Origin: an uncultured Chthoniobacterales bacterium
GTDB lineage: Bacteria; Verrucomicrobiota; Verrucomicrobiae; Chthoniobacterales; UBA10450
Length of the DNA: 8,008 nt
NCBI GenBank assembly: GCA_955652855.1
Contig: CATPCN010000542.1
Span: forward strand, 1 to 8,008
Direction of reading: 5' to 3'
Notes under the pieces: model-generated
Told to the model about the DNA's origin: nothing
Database searches by the model: none
The model's input: only the letters and a program-made list of their open reading frames with translations
Part shown: piece after piece, positions 1-5,620 of the stretch
Layout: each line of letters begins with the position of its first letter
Position numbering within the stretch: the stretch's first letter is position 1
Position numbers and translations under genes: made by a program

Positions 1-1
1 A

Positions 2-397
2 ACGTTGCTCGCGTTTGCCGCCTCGCTCGTCGCGCATCTTGCCACTTTCGCCACGTTTCTTTTTGTCGCCTACACCTTGCGCGCGAATGTTCGCTTCATC
101 GATTTTTTCGCGGTCATGCCGATTGAGCGCACCATTTCGGCCATGCCGATCAGCTTTGCCGGCGAAGGCCCGCGCGAACATGTTTTGCAAATTATGCTCA
201 ACGGTTTATGCGGCGTGCCGGAGGGTGTGGCCGCGCTTATCGGCACCATGAGTTTTCTCGTCATCCTCTTCTGCTGTTTGCCCGGCGGCATTGTTTACCT
301 CTTTTACAAACCGAGCGGCGCGGTCGGTCACGTGAAATTGCGCGAAATGCAGAAGGAAGTCGCAACCCTCGAGCATGAAATTGGCGACTCGGAATAA
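2..397 (+). CDS. Flippase-like membrane protein (UPF0104 / lysylphosphatidylglycerol synthase TM family), C-terminal part
   Basis: This is the 3' end of an integral membrane protein; the reading frame is open to the left edge, so the true start lies outside the window and the in-frame TTG at 5 is not it. What remains shows a hydrophobic helix (first ~27 residues, LLAFAASLVAHLATFATFLF), a loop with the family-type motif PISFAGEGPRE (about residues 48-58), and a second hydrophobic stretch (about 75-102) ending in LPGGIVYLFY, followed by a short charged cytoplasmic-looking tail. The P-S-x-G-x-G-x-RE loop plus a terminal LPGG helix is typical of the YbhN/AglD/MprF-type transmembrane family, whose members move or modify lipid-linked substrates; the substrate here cannot be told. 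The 3' end overlaps the next gene, suggesting translational coupling. An alternative is any related UPF0104 protein of unknown function. Confidence 0.72.
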   Translation, partial: TLLAFAASLVAHLATFATFLFVAYTLRANVRFIDFFAVMPIERTISAMPISFAGEGPREHVLQIMLNGLCGVPEGVAALIGTMSFLVILFCCLPGGIVYLFYKPSGAVGHVKLREMQKEVATLEHEIGDSE

Positions 398-1118
398 AAA
401 TGTGGGAGGGGCCTCACTGCCCCGACGTCGGCCGAAACGTCCTTTCGTCGCCGCGACCTTTGCCATGACGGCTGATGGAAAAATTACGACGCGAAATTTT
501 TCACCTGTCGATTTTACTTCGCGCGAAGACAAATTACATTTGCTGCGACAACGCTCGCTAGGCGACGCCGTCCTGATCGGGCACAGCACGCTTAAGCTCG
601 ATAACGTCCGGCTCGGTCTGCCGCACGCCGAAATGCGCGAAGCGCGTGTCGCGCGCGGCCAAGCGCCTTATCCGCTGCGCGTCATCGTCTCGAATGAAGG
701 CAAGATCGACAACCGCCTGAAGATTTTCCAATCGGATATTTCTCCGATCGTGATTTTTTCGACAAGGCGCATGCCGAAAAAATTCCGGCAGGCATTACTC
801 GGAAAGGCAACGCTGCATCTGGCCAAGTCGCGCTATGTCGATCTTACGGAAATGCTGCACATGTTGCGCAGCGAATACAAAGTGCGAACGGTCGCGTACG
901 AGGGCGGCGCAACGCTGTTCCGATCGCTGCTCGAAGAAGACCTTGTCGATCAATTGAATCTAACGATCGCCCCCCGTTTATTTGGCGGCCGCGATGCGCC
1001 TACCCTCACCGGTCTGAGCAAAGACTTTCTGCCGGCGACCATTCGATGTTCGCTCAAAGAAATGCGCGTCGGCGGCGATGAGTGTTTTCTGACTTATCGA
1101 ATCAAACATCGCCGCTGA
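375..1118 (+). CDS. Stand-alone RibD C-terminal / dihydrofolate reductase-fold reductase
   Basis: Predicted NAD(P)H-dependent reductase of the RibD-C family, the fold that reduces the ribosylamino-pyrimidine intermediate of riboflavin synthesis. Visible family features are the N-terminal strand RPFVAATFAMTADGKI (about 22-37), TSRED (48-52), DAVLIGHSTLKLDN (64-77, the usual DAVLVGxxTxxxDN segment), and the nucleotide-binding EGGATL (176-181), followed by LVDQLNLTIAPRLFGG. The cytidine-deaminase-like domain of full RibD is absent, so this is a single-domain protein and need not act in riboflavin synthesis; stand-alone members are often unassigned or belong to accessory pathways. ATG at 375 overlaps the upstream gene by 23 bases; a GTG at 402, with GGAA at 391-394 ahead of it, is an alternative start that loses only nine non-conserved residues. 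It precedes the cyclase/ketosynthase pair, so a reductive step on their product is possible but unproven. Confidence 0.8.
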   Translation: MKLATRNKNVGGASLPRRRPKRPFVAATFAMTADGKITTRNFSPVDFTSREDKLHLLRQRSLGDAVLIGHSTLKLDNVRLGLPHAEMREARVARGQAPYPLRVIVSNEGKIDNRLKIFQSDISPIVIFSTRRMPKKFRQALLGKATLHLAKSRYVDLTEMLHMLRSEYKVRTVAYEGGATLFRSLLEEDLVDQLNLTIAPRLFGGRDAPTLTGLSKDFLPATIRCSLKEMRVGGDECFLTYRIKHRR

Positions 1119-1169
1119 TTCTGGGGAGCGCAATTGAGACAGGCCGTGCCAACTATTGTAGATTGATTT

Positions 1170-1173
1170 AGGA
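1170..1173 (+). promoter_or_regulatory. Ribosome binding site for the SRPBCC gene
   Basis: AGGA lies eight bases before the ATG at 1182. It is one of the few clear Shine-Dalgarno-like sites in the window and supports that start. Confidence 0.5.
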
Positions 1174-1181
1174 TACGCGAG

Positions 1182-1637
1182 ATGCACAAAATCAACTCGA
1201 TCCTCATGCAAGCGCCGAAGATGTCGATCTTCGAAACCGCGGCGAATCTGGAGCTTTGGCCGAAAATCCTTCCGCACTACCGCTACATTCGTTATTTGGA
1301 GCGCAGTCCGAATCGCAATGTCGTGGTGATGGTGGCGACCCGCTCCAGAATTCCGATCGCATGGACGTCGGAGCAAATCATCGACCGCGATAAGATCGAG
1401 ATACATTTTCACCATTTGAAAGCGATGACCAAAGGCATGCACGTGGTCTGGACGTTTCAGGATACTCCGGACGGCGTCCTCGTAGAAATCAGGCACGATC
1501 TGGCGTTCCGTGTGAAGTTCCTGGCGCCGGCCGCCGACAAAATCATCGGTGATCTTTTCATTCACAACGTGGCCAATAAAACGTTGCACTGCATGAAGGC
1601 ATATCTCGAGGCCAGAGTTAACAAGGTCGCCGCATGA
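1182..1637 (+). CDS. SRPBCC / START-like protein, polyketide aromatase-cyclase type
   Basis: A 151-residue single-domain protein of the SRPBCC (Bet v 1-like) superfamily, a helix-grip fold with a deep hydrophobic pocket. The pattern is that of aromatase/cyclases: an early helix with NLELWPKILPHYRYIRYLE (about 23-41), a central TSEQIIDRDKIEIHF strand pair (61-75), a GMHVVWTFQDTPDGVLVEIRHDL segment (85-107), and a long C-terminal helix (about 118-145). TcmN/WhiE-type cyclases use this fold to fold and aromatise poly-beta-ketone chains; COQ10-like lipid-binding proteins share it. The stop overlaps the start of the ketosynthase gene (ATGA), which argues that the two products work together and favours the cyclase reading. 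The start is supported by AGGA eight bases upstream. The family call is firm; the enzymatic role is inference from sequence style and neighbour. Confidence 0.75.
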   Translation: MHKINSILMQAPKMSIFETAANLELWPKILPHYRYIRYLERSPNRNVVVMVATRSRIPIAWTSEQIIDRDKIEIHFHHLKAMTKGMHVVWTFQDTPDGVLVEIRHDLAFRVKFLAPAADKIIGDLFIHNVANKTLHCMKAYLEARVNKVAA

Positions 1638-2881
1638 GCCGAAGACGCGCTGTCATCACCGGAATCGGACCAATCACATGCATCGGCAAAGGCCGGGAAG
1701 AATTTTGGCGCGGCATTCGCGCGGAAAGAAGCGGCATCTCGCGCATCTCGACGTTCGACACCGAAAACTTCAATGCGCATTGCGGCGGCGAGATTTCGGA
1801 TTGGGCTCCGGAAGAATTTTTTCCGCCGCATCGTTTGAAACGGCTCGATCGCTACGCTCAGTTTGCAGTCGCATCGGCCAAAATGGCGCTCGATGATGCT
1901 GGTCTCGATTATTCGCGCGAACATCCGCAGGACCGCATCGGTGTAAGTTTTGGCACGGCTCTCGGCGGCGTTTGCCAGGCCGAGGATCAGCACATTCGTT
2001 TTTTGAAAAAGGGAACGCGCGGAGTGAATCCCACGCTCGCGTTGCAAGTCTTCGGCGGCTCGGCCCATTCAAACATCGCGATCGAATTTGGATTTCGCGG
2101 AGTCGGCACGACGAACTCGAACAGTTGCGCCAGTGGCACCGTCGCCGTTGGCGAAGCGCTTCGATATATCCGCGATGATTTCGCCGATGTGATCGTCGCC
2201 GGCGGAGCGGAAGCGCCATTCTCGCTTCTCACTTTCGGCGCGTTCGCCATTATCAAAACGATGAGTCAATGGACGGGAGATCCCACTCTGTCGAGTCGTC
2301 CATTTGATTTACGGCGCGATGGATTTGTCATGGGCGAAGGCGCGGCGTCGCTCATTGTTGAAGAGCTCGAACACGCCCGCGCGCGGGGGGCTCACATTTA
2401 CGCGGAGATTCTCGGATACAGTTTGAACAATGACGCCTTTCACATGACTGCGCCCTTGCCGGGCGGCGAATCGTGCATTCGCACCATGCGCGACTCGCTG
2501 GCCGACGCGCAGCTCGCGCCGGAGCAAATCGATTACATCAATGCGCACGCCAGCTCCACGCAGCTAAACGACAGCACCGAGACTATGTCGATCAAAGAAT
2601 TTTTCGGCGAACACGCGAGAAAAATTCCGATCAGCGGAACGAAAGGTTATTATGCGCATCCACTCGGCGCGACCGGTGCGATTGAAGCCGCGATGTGCGC
2701 GCTCGTCTTAGATCGACAGTGGATTCCGCCGACGATCAATTACGAGACTCCTGATCCAGCGTGCGATCTCGATGTTGTGCCGAACCACGGACGCGACGCG
2801 AAATTGAATTGCGTGATGAGCAATTCGTTCGGCTTCGGCGGAATCAACGCATGCATCGTGCTGGGGCGCGTCCGCGACTAA
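1634..2881 (+). CDS. Beta-ketoacyl-ACP synthase, FabF/KAS II-like
   Basis: Thiolase-fold condensing enzyme of 415 residues, about the length of FabF. The active-site nucleophile is Cys165 in NSNSCASG, the two catalytic histidines are His305 (INAHASST) and His342 (GYYAHPLGATGA), and the conserved lysine is Lys337 (SGTKG). Phe399 in NSFGFGG matches the FabF gatekeeper position. The N terminus RRAVITGIGPITCIG is the family signature. All catalytic residues are present, so this is a working ketosynthase and not a chain-length factor, whose cysteine is replaced. It differs from housekeeping FabF in the SCASG and YAHPLG sequences. No acyl carrier protein, fabG or fabD accompanies it; it is coupled to a cyclase-like gene through ATGA at 1634-1637, with AAGG at 1623-1626 as ribosome site. 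This points to a specialised polyketide or fatty-acid-like product and not bulk fatty acid synthesis, though the product is unknown. Confidence 0.93.
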   Translation: MSRRRAVITGIGPITCIGKGREEFWRGIRAERSGISRISTFDTENFNAHCGGEISDWAPEEFFPPHRLKRLDRYAQFAVASAKMALDDAGLDYSREHPQDRIGVSFGTALGGVCQAEDQHIRFLKKGTRGVNPTLALQVFGGSAHSNIAIEFGFRGVGTTNSNSCASGTVAVGEALRYIRDDFADVIVAGGAEAPFSLLTFGAFAIIKTMSQWTGDPTLSSRPFDLRRDGFVMGEGAASLIVEELEHARARGAHIYAEILGYSLNNDAFHMTAPLPGGESCIRTMRDSLADAQLAPEQIDYINAHASSTQLNDSTETMSIKEFFGEHARKIPISGTKGYYAHPLGATGAIEAAMCALVLDRQWIPPTINYETPDPACDLDVVPNHGRDAKLNCVMSNSFGFGGINACIVLGRVRD

Positions 2882-2896
2882 AAACATACGCGCAGT

Positions 2897-3015
2897 GTCA
2901 TCCCGAGTCGCGGAGACGACGAGGGATCTCGCACAAGTTTGTGCGCGTCCATTCTAATATGGACGTCGTCAGCTCCGACTGCGAGGTCCCTCCCGTCTTC
3001 GCGGTTCGGGATGAC
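2897..3015. repeat. Imperfect palindromic repeat with internal hairpins (REP/MITE-like), between convergent genes
   Basis: The left arm (2897-2933, starting GTCATCCCGA) pairs with the right arm (2980-3015, ending TCGGGATGAC) with about five mismatches and one single-base gap. The 46-base centre holds a hairpin at 2946-2965 (CGTCCAT / ATGGACG, 6-base loop), and GCACA/TGTGC at 2931-2944 can fold as an alternative to the innermost outer-stem pairs. Similar GTCATCCCGAG...GAGGGATCT palindromes are, to my knowledge, widespread as dispersed repeats in environmental bacterial genomes. It begins 15 bases after the ketosynthase stop and ends 8 bases before the trmD stop, so it could serve as a two-way transcription barrier; there is no T-run typical of an intrinsic terminator. 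No open reading frame, inverted-repeat-flanking target duplication or transposase was seen with it. Confidence 0.8.
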
Positions 3016-3023
3016 GGCGTTCG

Positions 3024-3695
3024 TCATTCGTTGAGCAAATCCGGGCGGTTCTCGCGCGTTCGTTTCAGCGCTTGTTCTTTTCGCCACGCTGCAATTTCTG
3101 CGTGATTTCCGGAGAGCAAGATTTTGGGAACCTTCCAGCCGCGAAAATCAGCGGGCCGCGTGTACTGCGGCGCCTCCAACATTCCGCTGCTGAAGCTATC
3201 ATCGGCGGCCGATTGCTCGTGGCCGAGAACGCCGGGCAACAAACGCACCACTGCATCAACAAAAATGACGGCGGCAATCGCGCCATTCGTCAGCACATAA
3301 TCGCCAATCGAAATTTCTGCATCGGCGAGACGTTCGGCGACGCGATGATCGATTCCCTCGTAATGACCACAGATCACGATAAGATGCTCGTGTTTGGAGA
3401 AATCGGTCGCGATCGCTTGCGTAAACTTTCGTCCTCGCGGCGTCATCAAAACAACGGTGCTCTTTTCACCGCGCAACGATTCCACCGCGGCAAAGATCGG
3501 CTCCGGTTTCATCACCATCCCCTGCCCGCCGCCGAACGGCGCGTCATCAACGATGTGATGCTTGTCCGTCGTCCAGTCGCGCAAGTTGTGGATGCGAAGA
3601 TCGACAATCTTGTTTTCCTGCGCGCGTTTTAGAATGCTTTCGCTCAGCGGCGCGCGGCAGATTTCCGGAAATAGCGTCAGTATGTCGATCCGCAT
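3024..3695 (-). CDS. trmD: tRNA (guanine37-N1)-methyltransferase
   Basis: Uses S-adenosylmethionine to methylate N1 of G37 next to the anticodon, which prevents +1 frameshifting; it belongs to the SPOUT class with a trefoil knot. From the ATG, the protein is 223 residues with [11 protein letters not shown] at the N terminus, [17 protein letters not shown] (about 50-66), [10 protein letters not shown] (109-118), [10 protein letters not shown] (129-138) and [17 protein letters not shown] (152-168), the last containing the catalytic Asp region. The C terminus [13 protein letters not shown]...[10 protein letters not shown] is complete but lacks the longer tail of E. coli TrmD. The knot segment reads TNGAIAA where many homologues have GGELPA. 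ATG at 3695 fits the family N terminus; a TTG two codons upstream (3701) is the alternative. It is the last gene of the run; rimM is not between it and khpA, and rplS does not follow. Confidence 0.96.
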   Translation of the reverse strand: MRIDILTLFPEICRAPLSESILKRAQENKIVDLRIHNLRDWTTDKHHIVDDAPFGGGQGMVMKPEPIFAAVESLRGEKSTVVLMTPRGRKFTQAIATDFSKHEHLIVICGHYEGIDHRVAERLADAEISIGDYVLTNGAIAAVIFVDAVVRLLPGVLGHEQSAADDSFSSGMLEAPQYTRPADFRGWKVPKILLSGNHAEIAAWRKEQALKRTRENRPDLLNE

Positions 3696-3725
3696 TTTCA
3701 AACGCGGGGTGCTAACCGCAGCAAA

Positions 3726-3956
3726 TTATTCGACTATCTCGAGCGTGGCTCGCTGGCCGTGACGCGAAGCAGAGCTCGCGAGCAAAGCGCGGATCGCTTG
3801 AATGGTTTGGCCGTTGCGGCCGATGATTCGCCCCACGTCGGTTTGTCGCATTTGCAGTTTGAAGACGATCATTTTGCCGTTTGGAATTTCTGAGAGCATC
3901 ACTTCGTCGGGAAATTCCACGAGCTGACGAATGACAAACTCGAGGAATTCCTTCAT
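3726..3956 (-). CDS. khpA: KH-domain RNA-binding protein (YlqC/KhpA family)
   Basis: A 76-residue protein made up almost entirely of one type II KH domain. The RNA-binding GxxG loop is GRNG (46-49) inside VGRIIGRNGQTIQAIRALL, and the N terminus MKEFLEFVIRQLVEFPDEV is typical of KhpA. In Gram-positive bacteria KhpA pairs with KhpB/Jag and binds many small RNAs and mRNAs, affecting cell division and envelope growth; whether that holds here is inference. It sits 23 bases after rpsP and 30 before the trmD ATG, the place it often takes in rpsP-trmD operons. The ATG is embedded in the second copy of an AAGATCGACAT direct repeat (minus strand), and no Shine-Dalgarno site is evident, so the repeat may itself have shaped the translation start region. 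Confidence 0.92.
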   Translation of the reverse strand: MKEFLEFVIRQLVEFPDEVMLSEIPNGKMIVFKLQMRQTDVGRIIGRNGQTIQAIRALLASSASRHGQRATLEIVE

Positions 3957-3981
3957 GTCGATCTTGTCGTATGTCGATCTT
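3955..3981. repeat. Tandem ATGTCGATCTT repeat filling the rpsP-khpA junction
   Basis: ATGTCGATCTT occurs at 3955-3965 and again at 3971-3981, a 16-base period. The two copies cover the khpA start codon, the whole intercistronic spacer and most of the rpsP stop codon. Single copies of the same 11-mer in the same orientation occur at 835, 1221 and 6920. Confidence 0.85.
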
Positions 3982-4267
3982 AGCTCGCGGCGACAGCGGC
4001 TTGCGCACTCGGAGCGGCTCCGATGGCTTGCTTTTTGTTTTTCTTGATCAAGCTGCGCACCGTATCGGACGGTTGCGCGCCACGCGCAATCCAGTATTCG
4101 GCGCGATCAAGTTTTAACGTGCTGTTGTGGCCCGTCTTTTTCGGATCGTACGTGCCGATGAGCTCGATAAATTTTCCGTCGCGCGGGCTGCGTTTGTCCG
4201 TGACGACCACTTTGTAATAAGGCCGGTTCTTCGCGCCTTCTCTGCGTAATCTAATTGTGACTGCCAT
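3980..4267 (-). CDS. rpsP: 30S ribosomal protein bS16
   Basis: Small-subunit ribosomal protein that binds 16S rRNA and aids 30S assembly. The N terminus [26 protein letters not shown] is the strongest signature, followed by [14 protein letters not shown] (29-42), the [26 protein letters not shown] segment (52-77) and an Ala-rich, apparently unstructured tail ([15 protein letters not shown]). At 95 residues it is slightly longer than E. coli bS16 owing to that tail. It starts only three bases after the ffh stop, so its translation is probably coupled to ffh. Start choice is unambiguous because MAVTIRLRR matches the family N terminus. There is no sign of damage. Confidence 0.97.
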   Translation of the reverse strand: MAVTIRLRREGAKNRPYYKVVVTDKRSPRDGKFIELIGTYDPKKTGHNSTLKLDRAEYWIARGAQPSDTVRSLIKKNKKQAIGAAPSAQAAVAAS

Positions 4268-4270
4268 AAT

Positions 4271-5590
4271 TTATTTCTTCATCCGCGCCATTTGCGCCAT
4301 CATCTTTTTCATTTTGCCGGCGTTCTTCATCAGCTTACGCATTTGATTGAATCGCTGGAGCAAATCGTTTACCTCGGTGACAGTGCGGCCGCTGCCGCGA
4401 GCGATGCGCTGACGACGCCGTGCATTTAAAATGTCGGGCCGCGCGCGCTCCTCGCTCGTCATCGAAAGCACGATCGCTTCCGTGCGCTTGAGCTGCTTCT
4501 CGTCAATCGAGAGGTTTTGCACGTTACCCATGCCGGGCAACATGCCAAGGACATTTTCGAGCGGCCCCATTTTGCGCATCATTTTAAATTGCGCGAGGAA
4601 ATCGTTGAAATCGAATGAAGCGCTGCGCAGCTTCCGCTCCATGCGCGCGGCTTCTTCTTCATCGACGGCCTCGGCCGCTTTTTCGACAAGGCCGACGATA
4701 TCGCCCATTCCCAGAATGCGACCGGCCAGACGATCGGGCACAAACGTTTCGAATTGATCGAGCTTCTCTCCGACGCCCGCGAATTTGATCGGGCGCTGCG
4801 TCACTTCGCGCATCGACAATGCGGCGCCGCCGCGCGCATCGCCATCGAGCTTCGTTAAGATGATGCCGGTGATCTGCAGTGCATTATTAAAATGTGTGGC
4901 GACGCTTACGGCCTGCTGGCCGGTCGCGGCATCAACCACGAGAAGAATTTCCTGCGGCTTCAGAAAATCTTTCAGCTGTTTGAGTTCGCTAATCAGCGGC
5001 TCGTCAATTTCTTGGCGACCAGCCGTGTCGAAGATGACGACGTTAGTTAAGTGTTGATCCTGGCTCTCGAGAGCGAGCGCAGCCGCGCGCTGGATATTTT
5101 TCTCACCAGGCTCGGGTGTGAAAACCGGTACATCGACATTCTTCCCAAGCGTCGCCAGTTGCTCGATCGCGGCCGGCCGTTGTAAATCGCATGCGACAAG
5201 CAGCGGTGCGCGTCCCTGTTTTTTTAGCAATCGCGCCAGCTTCGCGGCTGAAGTTGTTTTTCCCGCGCCGTTGAGCCCGACAATCAAAATACGCGCCGGC
5301 TCCGAAAGGTTGAGCGGAGCGGCATCGCCACCGAGAAGCGTCGTCAATTCATCGTGAAAAATTTTTACGATCTGCTGACCGGGCGTGATGCTGCGAAGAA
5401 CTTCTTCACCGAGCGCCTTAGACTTAACACGCGCGATGAAATTCTTCGCGACTTGAAAATCGACATCGGCCTCGAGCAAAGCGAGACGGACCTGACGGAG
5501 CGCATTGTCGATGTTCGCCTCGCTGATCGTGCCATGACCGCGCAGGTCCTTGAAAATGTCCTGAAGCTTGTCGCCCAGCTGCGAAAACAT
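4271..5590 (-). CDS. ffh: Signal recognition particle protein Ffh (SRP54)
   Basis: SRP GTPase that binds signal peptides of nascent membrane proteins together with 4.5S RNA and hands ribosomes to FtsY and SecYEG. At 439 residues it has all three domains. The N domain is about 1-90, starting MFSQLGDKLQDIF. The G domain has the P-loop GLNGAGKTT (105-113), DLQRPAA (135-141), DTAGR (188-192), TKLDG (246-250) and GVGEKLDQFETFVPDRLAGR (272-291). The M domain is about 300-439, with the RNA-binding RRRQRIARGSG (391-401) and a methionine-rich C terminus (NQMRKLMKNAGKMKKMMAQM). Nothing is missing. It follows the deacetylase gene by 30 bases and precedes rpsP by three. No Shine-Dalgarno site is visible; a GC-rich hairpin lies just ahead of the ATG. 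The 4.5S RNA gene is not in the window. Confidence 0.98.
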   Translation of the reverse strand: MFSQLGDKLQDIFKDLRGHGTISEANIDNALRQVRLALLEADVDFQVAKNFIARVKSKALGEEVLRSITPGQQIVKIFHDELTTLLGGDAAPLNLSEPARILIVGLNGAGKTTSAAKLARLLKKQGRAPLLVACDLQRPAAIEQLATLGKNVDVPVFTPEPGEKNIQRAAALALESQDQHLTNVVIFDTAGRQEIDEPLISELKQLKDFLKPQEILLVVDAATGQQAVSVATHFNNALQITGIILTKLDGDARGGAALSMREVTQRPIKFAGVGEKLDQFETFVPDRLAGRILGMGDIVGLVEKAAEAVDEEEAARMERKLRSASFDFNDFLAQFKMMRKMGPLENVLGMLPGMGNVQNLSIDEKQLKRTEAIVLSMTSEERARPDILNARRRQRIARGSGRTVTEVNDLLQRFNQMRKLMKNAGKMKKMMAQMARMKK

Positions 5591-5599
5591 GATTCGGAG

Positions 5600-5619
5600 C
5601 GCAACGCGAGCGCGTTGCG
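5600..5619 (-). promoter_or_regulatory. GC-rich hairpin between the deacetylase gene and ffh
   Basis: CGCAACGCG and CGCGTTGCG form perfect 9-base arms around two central bases; as RNA this is about an eight-pair stem with a four-base loop. It takes up most of the 30-base gap and ends nine bases before the ffh ATG. No T-run follows on the minus strand, so it is not a standard intrinsic terminator; it may be an RNA-processing or translation-control element, or a weak attenuator. Confidence 0.55.
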
Positions 5620-5620
5620 A

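Noticed and set aside
1134..1164. Possible promoter (TTGAGA, then TATTGT or TAGATT) before the SRPBCC gene
   Set aside because: Spacings of 14 and 19 bases and weak -10 matches; the genes are probably transcribed together from further upstream.
978..1589. 203-codon open frame on the - strand opposite the RibD-C/SRPBCC genes
   Set aside because: It spans two well-supported genes and their gap, and the translation resembles no protein family.
1634..2881. Ketosynthase read as a chain-length factor or housekeeping FabF
   Set aside because: A chain-length factor lacks the active cysteine, which is present here; housekeeping FabF is normally beside acpP/fabG, and the coupled cyclase argues against it, though not conclusively.
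3072..3632. Long open frame on the + strand opposite trmD (186 codons)
   Set aside because: It lies wholly antisense to a strongly conserved trmD, its translation has no recognisable domain, and it is rich in residues expected from a mirrored coding frame.
3712..4008. 98-codon - strand frame overlapping khpA and rpsP
   Set aside because: It is out of frame with KhpA, whose GRNG motif and family N terminus are clear; the composition is Arg-rich, typical of a shifted frame.
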